Source: Hominimerdicola alba (GTDB lineage: Bacteria > Bacillota > Clostridia > Oscillospirales > Ruminococcaceae). Taken from it: DNA of 64,000 bases. The notes under the pieces are model-generated. The model saw nothing but the letters and a program-made list of their open reading frames with translations. It did not search any database and was not told the origin of the DNA. The position numbers and the translations under genes were made by a program. Below, piece after piece: positions 1 through 8,180 of the stretch (position 1 is its first letter; every line of letters starts with the position of its first letter). Location: positions 1 to 64,000 of the forward strand of contig NZ_FOAT01000015.1 in assembly GCF_900109655.1 (NCBI RefSeq). The letters are read 5' to 3'.

Positions 1-2
1 TT

Positions 3-38
3 GTATTAGTTTATCAATATTCATCAGAGGACTAAAAC
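3..38 (-). CRISPR. First repeat of a type II-C CRISPR array
   Basis: A 36-base unit that starts GTTTTAGTCC and ends AAACTAATAC on the minus strand. Twenty-five of its bases recur exactly in the tracrRNA anti-repeats at 4863 and 4911, which identifies it as the crRNA repeat. It lies about 105 bases downstream of cas2. In the minus orientation the next bases (2-1) begin the first spacer, so the rest of the array lies to the left outside the window. Array length and spacers cannot be seen. Confidence 0.85.
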
Positions 39-143
39 CGATGATTTCGTCAATCAAAACAATCTACAATAATCATCAGCGTTGTTAAGGTATGAGTATT
101 GCATTATAAACCATGCTCATCACTATAATATGTGTTATAATTA
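39..143 (-). promoter_or_regulatory. AT-rich leader between cas2 and the array
   Basis: This 105-base stretch between the cas2 stop and the first repeat has no ORF. It is AT-rich and contains several TATAAT-like words on the minus strand, which would suit a leader that starts array transcription and marks the spacer-acquisition end. The exact promoter is not resolved. Confidence 0.45.
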
Positions 144-467
144 TTATAACTCAATTATATCTTTTTTGTCAAGAAGATTTTCTGTTTTTAACCTTTCTCC
201 GACAAGGAGTTTCATCGAATCGTATTGTTTTTCTGTGACCGTAAGAACTCTTACCGACCCTTTTGGAGGAAGATTGGCTTCGATTGTTTTGCAATGCTTT
301 TTAGCATCATCATGATTTCTGACAGTTCTTGAATAAACAGAAAACTGTATCATTATAAATCCATCATTTATAAGAAATTTTCGGAATCTCGAATATTCTT
401 TCCTGTCCGCTTTTGAAACAACAGGAAGATCAAAAAACACCATTATTCTCATAAACCTGTTAACCAT
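144..467 (-). CDS. cas2: CRISPR-associated endoribonuclease Cas2
   Basis: About 107 residues with the Cas2 ferredoxin-like start MRIMVFFDLPV. The Asp of FFDLP is the conserved Cas2 acidic residue, followed by a basic first helix and a late VRVLTVTEKQY strand. It forms the adaptation complex with Cas1. The chosen ATG at 467 overlaps the end of cas1 and has AGGATGATGAGG in front of it. An upstream ATG at 491 would add eight unlikely residues, and the ATG at residue 6 (MRIMV) is also possible. It is the third gene of cas9-cas1-cas2; no cas4 or csn2 follows, which fits subtype II-C. Confidence 0.92.
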   Translation of the reverse strand: MVNRFMRIMVFFDLPVVSKADRKEYSRFRKFLINDGFIMIQFSVYSRTVRNHDDAKKHCKTIEANLPPKGSVRVLTVTEKQYDSMKLLVGERLKTENLLDKKDIIEL

Positions 468-1380
468 CCTCATCATCCTCGAACATTTCATCTATCTGTA
501 TAAGGGTAGGAAGCTGTAGTAATCCCGGATCGTTTTTCTCTATTGCACTTGTCAGGCTTGAAATATACTTATCTATTGCATATCTCACTCTTGTCTTCTT
601 TTTACCCATTTTTATCGGAACATTTACAAGACCAACAAGATCTCGCCTGTTTGTTTTGGAAAGCTCTTCAAACAGATTGTCACGAGAGTTATCTACCCAT
701 AGATCGACCAATGGGCGAAGGGGCTCCATCATATCATCAGCAAGGTTATATGCGTTCTGTTCATTTATATGATGAATTCCCAGCACACAATTATAACCGT
801 AGGCTACAAGTGTTTTTGCAACAGCAGAGCGAATGATAGCATAACCATAATTCAGTGCAGCATTAGTTACATCATCCTTTATCCGTCTGAATGAATTACC
901 GAATAAAGCAATAAAATATCTTTTAGCTGCAGCAGCTTCGCGGTTTGTCTTATCATTCGGAAGTACCTCACTGACCATTTCTTCAATAGGTTCTATTTCA
1001 TCAGTAGATAAACCCGCCAGCTTTAGACATATTATTTGATTTGTCAATTTTTGTTGAATTATCCGCTGCCATAACACTGCCTTAAACTCGTCTGACAGTG
1101 CCAATTGTCGTTTAATGACACCAAACGGTTTGTAGTGTGTATTCATAGGAAGCATAAGAGCAGTTGGTATATGTTTGTTATCACAGAATATTACATGGAT
1201 GTTTGCCTCAGCAAGTGCAGCCATAAGGCTGACACTTACCAAAGCAGCTCTGTTATCTATTACAACAGAATATATATCTCCCAACGGAACACGCTGTTCT
1301 GTATGATCTGAATACACTACGAGCCAGTTATCTCGGAGTATTAGCTTTTCTCCTTTAGTAACGATAACGGTTCTCCACAT
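460..1380 (-). CDS. cas1: CRISPR-associated integrase Cas1
   Basis: A 306-residue Cas1, the integrase that joins new spacers to the array together with Cas2. Visible family marks are the N-terminal beta domain (MWRTVIVTKGEKL), the helical-domain motif NAALNYGYAIIRS, and the metal-site segment GIHHINEQNAYNLADD followed by MEPLRPLVD. The length is usual for type II Cas1. The ATG at 1380 is preceded by AAGGGGGATATC, and the gene starts about 40 bases inside the end of cas9, so the two are probably translationally coupled. It overlaps cas2 by a few bases. Confidence 0.95.
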   Translation of the reverse strand: MWRTVIVTKGEKLILRDNWLVVYSDHTEQRVPLGDIYSVVIDNRAALVSVSLMAALAEANIHVIFCDNKHIPTALMLPMNTHYKPFGVIKRQLALSDEFKAVLWQRIIQQKLTNQIICLKLAGLSTDEIEPIEEMVSEVLPNDKTNREAAAAKRYFIALFGNSFRRIKDDVTNAALNYGYAIIRSAVAKTLVAYGYNCVLGIHHINEQNAYNLADDMMEPLRPLVDLWVDNSRDNLFEELSKTNRRDLVGLVNVPIKMGKKKTRVRYAIDKYISSLTSAIEKNDPGLLQLPTLIQIDEMFEDDEDG

Positions 1381-4300
1381 GATATCCCCCTTCCATCATT
1401 TTCTCCTTGAATTTTTCCCATCAGGTCTACAGTCAACTTAATAACGATATCCTTTTGAGCAACGGCTACCCTCTTATCTTCAGCACAAGGTTTGTTATCA
1501 GAAATAAACCTAAAACTGTTCTCATTTACACTTTTAATTGATTTAAAATAGCCTTCAAATTTCAACTTTTCACCAGACTTTTTACTAAATGTTTTTATAC
1601 GAATATAATCTCCCGGGAAAAAATACATAACATGAGCACTATAATCATCAGGATACTTAAAATCCGGTTTTAACCACAGCTTACCGTTTTTATGAACGAT
1701 ATCACTCATAGCTATGCCCTGTAAGTTGTTATTACCTTTACCGTCCTTATAGAGTTCAATGCAATAATAACTCCTGTCATCAAGCATTGAGAAGTTGCTG
1801 CCATCTATATCCTTTCTGAGCCATCTTCCAGGTGCTGTGCTCTTTACAGTAACTTTGTTGACACGCATACCATTGCTTGTAGTAAAGAATGTCTGATCAG
1901 TCTTTTTCAAATACTCTCCAACATCTTTATAGCTCCCTCGTTCAAAAATACTTCTCAATGAATCTATGAGTATTCTGTCATCAGTGTATATCTTATCAAT
2001 ATCCTTTTCAGTTATAGACGATATTGATTTCCTGCTCAACTGAATCATCTTACCATCAATTTCTTTTACGCAGATAGCATTGTCGGTTGTTACTGAGCCC
2101 CTGTACTTATGATCGGGTTTTAGCGAGATCACAGGCATTCTTAGCGATGCTGCAAACTTGGGATCATCTTTATAAAGAGACATAACATTTTCACGGTACA
2201 GTTCTTCGCAGCTTTTCTTATCTTCATCATTTTTCCAGAACTGCTCATAGATATTTTTATCCCAAAGACGTTTATCTACTTCATCACTCAGATTAGGTAT
2301 TATTGGCGAAAGTCTACCATGACCTGAAAGTAATCTTTCCGAAGTTCGTCTGTCCATTCTGTAATACTTGAAAAGACTTTCTATACAAGCATTTTTGCTC
2401 TGCTCATATTCTGGAGTAATCTTTTTACCTGCCTGATGGTACATTCTATTCAGTTTCATCTTTTCGCCTGCCAGAATAACATATTCCGGACGACAGTTAG
2501 CAATAACTATTGCGTCAGCAGCATGGTCTAAATATGTAAGCTTTTTAAGTTCGGCTTTATCATATCTACCCCATGTTTTTTCATTGAGCCACCACCGTCT
2601 AAACGTTGAGGTGAATCTGCTCTTGACCGCAAACACTCTGGCGTGATCTCGTATTTTTATATCCTCTTCATCTTTTGATTCGTACGATCTGTCAAATCTA
2701 AGATTATTCCTGAGATAATTAACAAGATACTTACATATATACCTTGTATCATTGAGATTACGACTTTTCCATTCACTTAACAGATCTTGATTATTAAGAT
2801 TCGGAAGCATCAAATATTGATACTTTTTCTTGTTACATTTTTTGCTTTTAAGCATCGCATTGACCCTTATGCGATAATCTGATGCTTGAGTATTATTCAT
2901 ATACATCAAAGGAGTACGCTGACCCTTACGCTGATTTTCTTCTGCATATACCAATGCCTTATTACTAATTGTATTATCCAGTATCAAAGAATAGGGTATG
3001 ATATGGTCGACTTCAAAAAGCTTGTCCTTATCTCTCAGCATATCCTCTTTAGTTATAGTTTTGCCTGAATACAAACATTTGCCTTCCTGAGCTTCCCAAA
3101 GCTTATACTTCTCTATTAGATGGCGCGCTTGGGCTTCATCGCATTTGATACACTCACATATCTCCTTAACTATCCTATCATTTTCCTTTTCATTATCATT
3201 CTTTCTCTTTGTATCTATTGCCCTGTCTTCAAACGTTTTGTTTAGCTCGTCTGCTGTTTCCAAATTAACCGCTGCGGGATAACCATATTTGTCAATTATT
3301 GCATTTATTAGTTTCCTGGTTTCATTTATCGATCTGAACACAACAGGATTTTTAAAGAACTCACAGTCATCTTCATTTTTAAATGGCGGAAGCTTTTTAG
3401 GTTTTGCATTCTCATCTACATCAGGAATTTCCTGATTGAATTTTGCTTGAAATTTTCCGTATAGATCGCCCTCACAAAAAGCCTCAATACTTCCCTGCAT
3501 ATATTTGTAAGACACATTGGCAGTACCTGATAATTTCAGCTTAGTCAGATCATTTATCAAGCTTTCATCGAGTCCAAGGTTCAGCGCTTTAAGCTTTTCT
3601 CTTCTTCGTCTTGGTGTCTGTGCCTGAGAAAGAACAATTCCTATCCTGTTAAGAATGTTATTATCTGTATCGGTATAGTTCTCAATTATTTTATCCCAAT
3701 CAAAACCATATTTTTCAAAAAAAGGTTTGACAATCTTAATGTATTTAAAGCATTTAGTCAGCGATGTATCACCGGTTTTATCATTAATATCAATATGATA
3801 GGATTTAGCAATAGCTTTCAGTTCTCGTTTATCCATAGAACCCTTTTTAAGGGCACTATTTATCAGTTCGTTTGCAAATGTTGCATCAAATTTGTTTTCT
3901 CCACTGCTATTTGTATATGTGTACTGCGATAATACGTTTACAAAAGCATAAATATCCGCAATAACAGTAAATCTGCAGCCTCTGTCCTGATCTTGAAAGA
4001 ATTGGCATTTTCCTAAGCTATCAAGATAACCGGTAAATTTGCGATACTTGTCATTTTCATTACCGGGACCCGTTTCAAAATCTCTTTGTGCGAAAATAAT
4101 ATCTTTGATTGAAGCTATAACTTTATTATCTAGAATATCATAATACTTGCTTTGATGCTCAAGGATAAGACTGACCTCTTTCTCTAGCATATGTCTGGTC
4201 AGCAAATAATGCTTTTCAGAAGCAGCAGAATTATGATATTTTCTGTATACAGAATTGGGTTCATCAAACTCGCTGCATTTACATATCATTTCAGCAGGAG

Positions 4301-4790
4301 TTCGATATTCTCCATCGTCCATCAATCTTTTTATATCATCTATGGCACCATATTCTTTCCTCTCATCAGGGTCTTCAATATCATCTATATTGACTTCATA
4401 AAAGTCCCGATATCCACGATTATTGCAGATATGAATAAGACAAGCCACTATCTCTTCGGGTGTCAGTTTTTCAGATAAGCCCCTGTACCTCAGTTGTATT
4501 ACATTATTATCAGCAGTTTCAAAATAATAGTCGATTTTTTCTGACGTAGTCAGACCTATAACACTCAAGTAATTTTTCAAACGCAGTTTTCTGTGACTTC
4601 TCCTCCTATAACGACGGCGAATCCCGCGTTTGGATCTTCTCTGCTGACAAAAGCTATTTTTATTTTTTACGTCCTCACCTGAATCAAAAAGTCTTACACC
4701 AAAATCTTCTATACGTTTCTTTTCAATATTTATAACAGACCAACCTATAGAACCGATACCTACATCCAGACCAAGGTAATAGTTTCCCAT
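1341..4790 (-). CDS. cas9: CRISPR-associated endonuclease Cas9 (type II-C)
   Basis: RNA-guided DNA nuclease of 1149 residues, a compact II-C length. Order: RuvC-I with catalytic Asp9 in LGLDVGIGSIGW, an arginine-rich bridge helix (about 52-75, RRSKRGIRRRYRRRSHRK), a helical recognition lobe, RuvC-II with Glu near 511 (VNLETADEL), HNH with VDHIIPYS near 593-600, RuvC-III with His756/Asp759 (LDHAADAIV), then a C-terminal PAM-interacting region. All nuclease residues look intact. The ATG at 4790 is preferred because GGGAGG lies just upstream; the longer TTG form starting at 4805 would contain that ribosome site. It uses the tracrRNA encoded divergently just upstream and overlaps cas1 by about 40 bases. 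Confidence 0.97.
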   Translation of the reverse strand: MGNYYLGLDVGIGSIGWSVINIEKKRIEDFGVRLFDSGEDVKNKNSFCQQRRSKRGIRRRYRRRSHRKLRLKNYLSVIGLTTSEKIDYYFETADNNVIQLRYRGLSEKLTPEEIVACLIHICNNRGYRDFYEVNIDDIEDPDERKEYGAIDDIKRLMDDGEYRTPAEMICKCSEFDEPNSVYRKYHNSAASEKHYLLTRHMLEKEVSLILEHQSKYYDILDNKVIASIKDIIFAQRDFETGPGNENDKYRKFTGYLDSLGKCQFFQDQDRGCRFTVIADIYAFVNVLSQYTYTNSSGENKFDATFANELINSALKKGSMDKRELKAIAKSYHIDINDKTGDTSLTKCFKYIKIVKPFFEKYGFDWDKIIENYTDTDNNILNRIGIVLSQAQTPRRRREKLKALNLGLDESLINDLTKLKLSGTANVSYKYMQGSIEAFCEGDLYGKFQAKFNQEIPDVDENAKPKKLPPFKNEDDCEFFKNPVVFRSINETRKLINAIIDKYGYPAAVNLETADELNKTFEDRAIDTKRKNDNEKENDRIVKEICECIKCDEAQARHLIEKYKLWEAQEGKCLYSGKTITKEDMLRDKDKLFEVDHIIPYSLILDNTISNKALVYAEENQRKGQRTPLMYMNNTQASDYRIRVNAMLKSKKCNKKKYQYLMLPNLNNQDLLSEWKSRNLNDTRYICKYLVNYLRNNLRFDRSYESKDEEDIKIRDHARVFAVKSRFTSTFRRWWLNEKTWGRYDKAELKKLTYLDHAADAIVIANCRPEYVILAGEKMKLNRMYHQAGKKITPEYEQSKNACIESLFKYYRMDRRTSERLLSGHGRLSPIIPNLSDEVDKRLWDKNIYEQFWKNDEDKKSCEELYRENVMSLYKDDPKFAASLRMPVISLKPDHKYRGSVTTDNAICVKEIDGKMIQLSRKSISSITEKDIDKIYTDDRILIDSLRSIFERGSYKDVGEYLKKTDQTFFTTSNGMRVNKVTVKSTAPGRWLRKDIDGSNFSMLDDRSYYCIELYKDGKGNNNLQGIAMSDIVHKNGKLWLKPDFKYPDDYSAHVMYFFPGDYIRIKTFSKKSGEKLKFEGYFKSIKSVNENSFRFISDNKPCAEDKRVAVAQKDIVIKLTVDLMGKIQGENDGRGISCGEPLSLLKEKS

Positions 4791-4809
4791 GTTTTTTCCT
4801 CCCAAAGTG

Positions 4810-4838
4810 TTGACAAAATTAAAATTTCGTGATATAAT
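4810..4838 (+). promoter_or_regulatory. Consensus sigma-A promoter of the tracrRNA
   Basis: TTGACA at 4810-4815 and TATAAT at 4833-4838 are separated by exactly 17 bases, a perfect consensus. Transcription should start near 4845 on the plus strand, about 18 bases before the first anti-repeat. The promoter lies inside the predicted cas9 leader, just upstream of the cas9 start codon. Confidence 0.85.
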
Positions 4839-4862
4839 AAACTTGAACTTAGAAAACTGCTG

Positions 4863-4887
4863 TTAGTTTATCAATATTCATCAGAGG
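4863..4887 (+). repeat. Extra anti-repeat or degenerate CRISPR repeat copy
   Basis: These 25 bases are identical to the reverse complement of the CRISPR repeat (array positions 6-30) and recur at 4912-4935 in the functional anti-repeat, 49 bases on. The part after CAGAGG diverges from both the repeat and the tracrRNA lower stem. It could be a duplicated anti-repeat or a decayed stand-alone repeat. It lies inside the predicted tracrRNA transcript. Confidence 0.8.
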
Positions 4888-5006
4888 CTTATTTTTAAAC
4901 GCATTGATTTATTAGTTTATCAATATTCATCAGAGTTCTAAGATAAGGCTTTATATGCCGTAGGGTATGGCGGTATCCCATCTAATCCGCCTAATGTTGA
5001 ATAGTC

Positions 5007-5045
5007 AGGTGCCATTCGTGTTAATGGCACCTTTTCTTTTTCTGT
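5007..5045 (+). terminator. Rho-independent terminator of the tracrRNA
   Basis: AGGTGCCATT at 5007-5016 pairs with AATGGCACCT at 5023-5032 around a 6-base loop, followed by TTTTCTTTTTCT. It is the last element of the tracrRNA. Confidence 0.88.
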
Positions 5046-5105
5046 TGATATAGTTTATATAACGCCATAAACTCTAAAATAGCACAATTATTCATCTAAT
5101 AATAT

Positions 5106-5134
5106 AGTATATCACGAGAATAATAAACTGTCAA
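5106..5134 (-). promoter_or_regulatory. Predicted cas9 operon promoter
   Basis: On the minus strand, TTGACA (5134-5129) and TATACT (5111-5106) are separated by 17 bases. Transcription from about 5099 would give cas9 a leader of about 310 bases that is antisense to the whole tracrRNA gene. No other equally good minus-strand promoter is seen between here and cas9. Confidence 0.7.
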
Positions 5135-5263
5135 TAATATCAAATTATATTAGATTAATCAAAGAAAGATTTTGTGATATACATCAAAAATCAGTGTGCG
5201 TTTTTATCTTAAATACCCCTTGACTCAGATATTCTACGAACTTAAATTTATGATCTCACTACT

Positions 5264-5299
5264 AAAAAAGATCACAGCCCATAATAGACCGTGATCTTT
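5264..5299 (-). terminator. Terminator after the 5310-5705 gene
   Basis: AAGATCAC (5268-5275) pairs with GTGATCTT (5291-5298). Read on the minus strand the hairpin is followed by a run of T from the A-tract at 5264. It closes the accessory minus-strand gene row and separates it from the CRISPR locus. Confidence 0.7.
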
Positions 5300-5309
5300 A
5301 TCATTTATG

Positions 5310-5705
5310 CTACCAGTTTGCTAACCATCCACCCAAACGATCAACCTTTTTGTTGAAATCTGCCCATCTTTCGATTGAAGTCATTTTAGTATCACTTACA
5401 TTTTGCATAAGCAATTCAGCAGCTTTATGAGATTCGGATGGTATAGCATTTTCTTCAAACCCGGCACCGATCACGTTAATAGCATTTATCAGGAATCTCT
5501 CGATCCTTATAAGTGCGAACTGCATATTTTCAGTGACATATCCTTTATCTGTCGATCTTATATACATATCTTTATTGTACAGATAAAAGGACTTGTACCC
5601 AAGTTCTGAACGTGCTCTGATCCCGTCCTTGCAAAACTTTACACGAAGTTCCTTTTTGCCGCGGTGAGCGATAACTACCTCACCTTTCGGATTCATTACT
5701 ACCAT
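5310..5705 (-). CDS. Hypothetical accessory protein, 131 aa
   Basis: I do not recognise this family. The soluble 131-residue protein has a basic N-terminal part (AHRGKKELRVKF) and ends in RLGGWLANW. No signal peptide, membrane segment or nuclease motif is visible. The ATG at 5705 follows AAAGGCGTG. It is the last gene of the phage-like cluster, just downstream of the DUF960-like gene, with a terminator right after the stop. Its position suggests a phage or mobile-element accessory function, but this is only inferred. Confidence 0.65.
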   Translation of the reverse strand: MVVMNPKGEVVIAHRGKKELRVKFCKDGIRARSELGYKSFYLYNKDMYIRSTDKGYVTENMQFALIRIERFLINAINVIGAGFEENAIPSESHKAAELLMQNVSDTKMTSIERWADFNKKVDRLGGWLANW

Positions 5706-5743
5706 TTTTTATCACGCCTTTCATAAATAAAGATACATAGAAA

Positions 5744-6058
5744 CTAATACTCCTCCGCCAAAAGCATAGTAACATGATCCACATCATCAATAATATAGAC
5801 CTTAGTATTGATCGCCGCATCCACCGGCATAAAGTAATCCATCGACGCTTCCGGTATCTCCTGTTCGTGCCTTATGTTAAGCAGGAAGGTACCGTCTTTT
5901 TCTGTTGTAGTCAGCTTAAATACCTGCAGCCTGTCCAGCTCTCCTGCCTTGCGCTCCATTAACGCAAGGCTTTCAAACATCATAACCTGTATAGCAGAAG
6001 GTATCTCCGCTTCTATTCCCCTTGTAATATACTTGTTTCCGTCAAATCTGTAACCCAT
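5744..6058 (-). CDS. DUF960-like small protein
   Basis: A 104-residue protein resembling DUF960 in its opening (RFDGNKYITRGIEAEIPSAIQ) and in LQVFKL...IRHEQEIPE, with an acidic end. DUF960 proteins occur on plasmids, phages and integrative elements of Firmicutes and have no settled function. The ATG at 6058 has GGGAAAGGAGATAGCT in front of it. It follows the amidotransferase gene by 15 bases, so the two are probably co-transcribed. The family call comes from memory of the motif pattern. Confidence 0.6.
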   Translation of the reverse strand: MGYRFDGNKYITRGIEAEIPSAIQVMMFESLALMERKAGELDRLQVFKLTTTEKDGTFLLNIRHEQEIPEASMDYFMPVDAAINTKVYIIDDVDHVTMLLAEEY

Positions 6059-6073
6059 AGCTATCTCCTTTCC

Positions 6074-7042
6074 CTAAACCTTAACACCATAGCTTTCTTC
6101 CATAAGCCAGTCTCCGTAGTATTCCTTAGCCTCTTCAAGACACATATTTAGATAATCCCTGTCATCCAGCATCATCTCAATGTCTTCATCGCAGTAACCC
6201 ATTTCATAAAGAAGAGAAATATCGTCCACCGTCAGCCCGAACAGATTGCAGAGCTCGTAAAGATAATCAGGGTGATGACCGTATGATGCATGATTCCAAT
6301 GACGTTCAAGTGCAAAATAGTCCTCAAATTCAAATTTGCTCCTTGTCAGTACGCCGTTCTTGTCTATGCGGATAATATCTCCTTCCTCTGATGTTACAAA
6401 ATCGAACTTGTATATTTTCAGGAATGTGTTCTCTATCACTTCCTCCATTATCTTTCTGGTAGAGGTATACACATACAGCCCCAGTTGCTTGAAATGTACG
6501 ATGCACAGAGGATTGTCACCCTTAGCCAGATAAAGTGTATTGTCATCATTAAGAATGGTGAATACGAAATTGCCTTTGACTGTCTCGCACATCTTAGCTA
6601 TGGTCTCAAAGCTGAGATTGCCGTATTTCTCTATCAGCTGTACAGCCGCATAGGTATCTGTCTTTATATGTGTTTCAGGAAGGTTTTCATCCTTCTGAAG
6701 AATATCGTCATTGAATAAAACTCCGTTGTGACAGAGCGCAAAATCACCCTCCGCAGTATGTCCGGTAAAAGGGTGATTGTTATAGTTGTATTTCGCATTG
6801 CCCTGTGTGGTCATCCTTGTGTGACCAGTCAGTATCGCAGTATCCTCGGGGAAATAGAACCTCATCTTGTGGGCAGGCTTCGGTCTTTTGTAGACCTTCA
6901 GTTCATCATTCTTTACATAGGCTATACCAGTTGCATCCGTCCCCCTGACTTCAGATTCAACTGCCAGCCTGTTTACCAGTTCTTTCATATGCCTTCCGCT
7001 TATTGCATGACGGTAGTTCACAAATCCAAATATAGCGCACAT
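6074..7042 (-). CDS. Class II glutamine amidotransferase-like protein
   Basis: 322 residues with an N-terminal nucleophile glutaminase domain: MCAIFGFVNYR puts the catalytic Cys at position 2 after Met removal, followed by GHTRMTTQG and LCHNG, the GlmS/PurF-type pocket motifs. Such domains release ammonia from glutamine. No sugar-isomerase or phosphoribosyl domain follows; the last ~110 residues are not recognised. The start at 7042 is chosen because the Cys must be residue 2 and GAGGAGGAAG lies upstream. The gene begins one base after the amidoligase stop, so the two probably work together, with this protein supplying ammonia. Confidence 0.82.
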   Translation of the reverse strand: MCAIFGFVNYRHAISGRHMKELVNRLAVESEVRGTDATGIAYVKNDELKVYKRPKPAHKMRFYFPEDTAILTGHTRMTTQGNAKYNYNNHPFTGHTAEGDFALCHNGVLFNDDILQKDENLPETHIKTDTYAAVQLIEKYGNLSFETIAKMCETVKGNFVFTILNDDNTLYLAKGDNPLCIVHFKQLGLYVYTSTRKIMEEVIENTFLKIYKFDFVTSEEGDIIRIDKNGVLTRSKFEFEDYFALERHWNHASYGHHPDYLYELCNLFGLTVDDISLLYEMGYCDEDIEMMLDDRDYLNMCLEEAKEYYGDWLMEESYGVKV

Positions 7043-7043
7043 A

Positions 7044-8162
7044 TCAATCTTCCTCCTCAGTTTCAACCGGCTCATTCACATAGAGCCTTTTCTCTTTCAG
7101 ATAGGTTATCAGCTCGGTATATTCTGGGCTTAAATCCATAACAAAATCTGCCCATGACTGTTTATGCAGTTCTTCATCACTATGTCGTATAGCGTTTTCG
7201 CATATAGCGTCCACAAGTTCAAGAGATGCCATAAAGGTATTCCACTTCAGCGTACCTCTGAACAGCCTTATCTCCACTGTGCTGATGTTGGTTATGTTCA
7301 CGCAGGCATATCTGCCCTTGCTGCTCTTCTTGGCTTTTTCTAGTATCTCCTTAGGTCTGTCTTCGTAGCCGTGTCTTGCTGCCCAGTGTTCAGCAGATTC
7401 TTCGGAACGTCTGCTGAATCTGAAAAGTTCGTTCCAGTGGCTCTCAAAGAAGAACAGTATCCTGCTTATGACATCTTCCTGACGTTCGTATGTGTTACCC
7501 AGGGAACACCTGCCTATATGTACATGAAGACCGCAGGTGCTTGTGTTGTGTGACCTGTATCCCAGACGTACTGCCCTTTTCATTATCTCTTCCCAGGGGA
7601 AGTCATACTTGTGGAAATATAAAGAACAGGGATGACTTACAAGCTCCATACCCTCGTCAAGAGAACCGTCCGATTTTATGTAGAGGATCTCTTCTTCCCT
7701 GTTTGAAATGCTTTCAAGGGTATCTGCGTTGTCATCGTCCTTCCCTCCCCTGTCTATCTCCAGTTCAACTCCGTAACAGCGGACATTTTCACCTTCATCA
7801 CTGCATCTGTAAAAGATAGGCACAGGCTTATATCCGTAATCATGGATATGCCTGCACTGTTCTTCTTCATCATAGCAGTCACTGCAATAGGGATAATCAC
7901 CGTCCCAGTACACATTATCATCATGGATGATACACCCGCATCGTTCACATCGGCGGTAGTAGTTGTCATAGCAGTTCTGACATATAGCTGTATTATCATC
8001 GGATACAGAATTACGGTAGAAAAATCTGTCTCCGCAGTGACTGCAGGTAAATGTCTCATCGTTGAAGCAGTCCTCACATATTATCTGGTCTTCAACTTCG
8101 TAAAGGTCTTCCTCATTTTCAATGGTGCATCCGCAGTTTGCACACTCATAGATCTCATTCAT
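7044..8162 (-). CDS. Amidoligase with N-terminal zinc-ribbon array
   Basis: 372 residues. The first ~110 carry repeated CxxC pairs (CANCGC, CEDC, CSHCGD, CQNC, CERCGC, CSDC), a LIM-like zinc-binding array. The rest matches the amidoligase branch of the glutamine synthetase-like ligases: YGVELEIDRGG (metal-binding Glu residues), SDGSLDEGMELVSHP, CGLHVHIGR and VEIRLFRGTL. Members of this family join carboxyl and amino groups with ATP and are often encoded by phages. The start at 8162 follows TTTGGAGGAAC. A terminator at 8181-8212 separates it from the recombination genes. Its substrate is unknown. Confidence 0.85.
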   Translation of the reverse strand: MNEIYECANCGCTIENEEDLYEVEDQIICEDCFNDETFTCSHCGDRFFYRNSVSDDNTAICQNCYDNYYRRCERCGCIIHDDNVYWDGDYPYCSDCYDEEEQCRHIHDYGYKPVPIFYRCSDEGENVRCYGVELEIDRGGKDDDNADTLESISNREEEILYIKSDGSLDEGMELVSHPCSLYFHKYDFPWEEIMKRAVRLGYRSHNTSTCGLHVHIGRCSLGNTYERQEDVISRILFFFESHWNELFRFSRRSEESAEHWAARHGYEDRPKEILEKAKKSSKGRYACVNITNISTVEIRLFRGTLKWNTFMASLELVDAICENAIRHSDEELHKQSWADFVMDLSPEYTELITYLKEKRLYVNEPVETEEED

Positions 8163-8180
8163 AAAAGTTCCTCCAAATAC

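Larger units (their letters stand above)
4845..5045 (+). ncRNA. tracrRNA with two tandem anti-repeats
   Basis: The predicted transcript runs from the promoter at 4810-4838 to a terminator at 5007-5045. The second anti-repeat (4911-4944) would pair with the crRNA repeat over 25 perfect bases, then a 2x2 bulge, then a 7-base lower stem (CTAAGAT with GTTTTAG), as expected for type II. It is followed by a nexus-like hairpin (AAGGC/GCC near 4946-4960), a GGCGG/CCGCC pairing and the terminator. A first anti-repeat copy (4863-4887) precedes it and lacks the lower-stem part. The sequence matches what is known of tracrRNAs; transcript ends are inferred. Confidence 0.88.

Noticed and set aside
4791-4805. 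TTG start for cas9 at 4805
   Set aside because: It would place the GGGAGG ribosome site inside the gene; the ATG at 4790 is correctly spaced.
4834-5129. A 10-base match (ATAATAAACT) between the tracrRNA promoter end (4834-4843) and the cas9 promoter (5120-5129), as a possible self-targeting guide
   Set aside because: The match lies upstream of the predicted tracrRNA start, two bases nearest the repeat-like part differ, and the word is AT-rich. Chance explains it.
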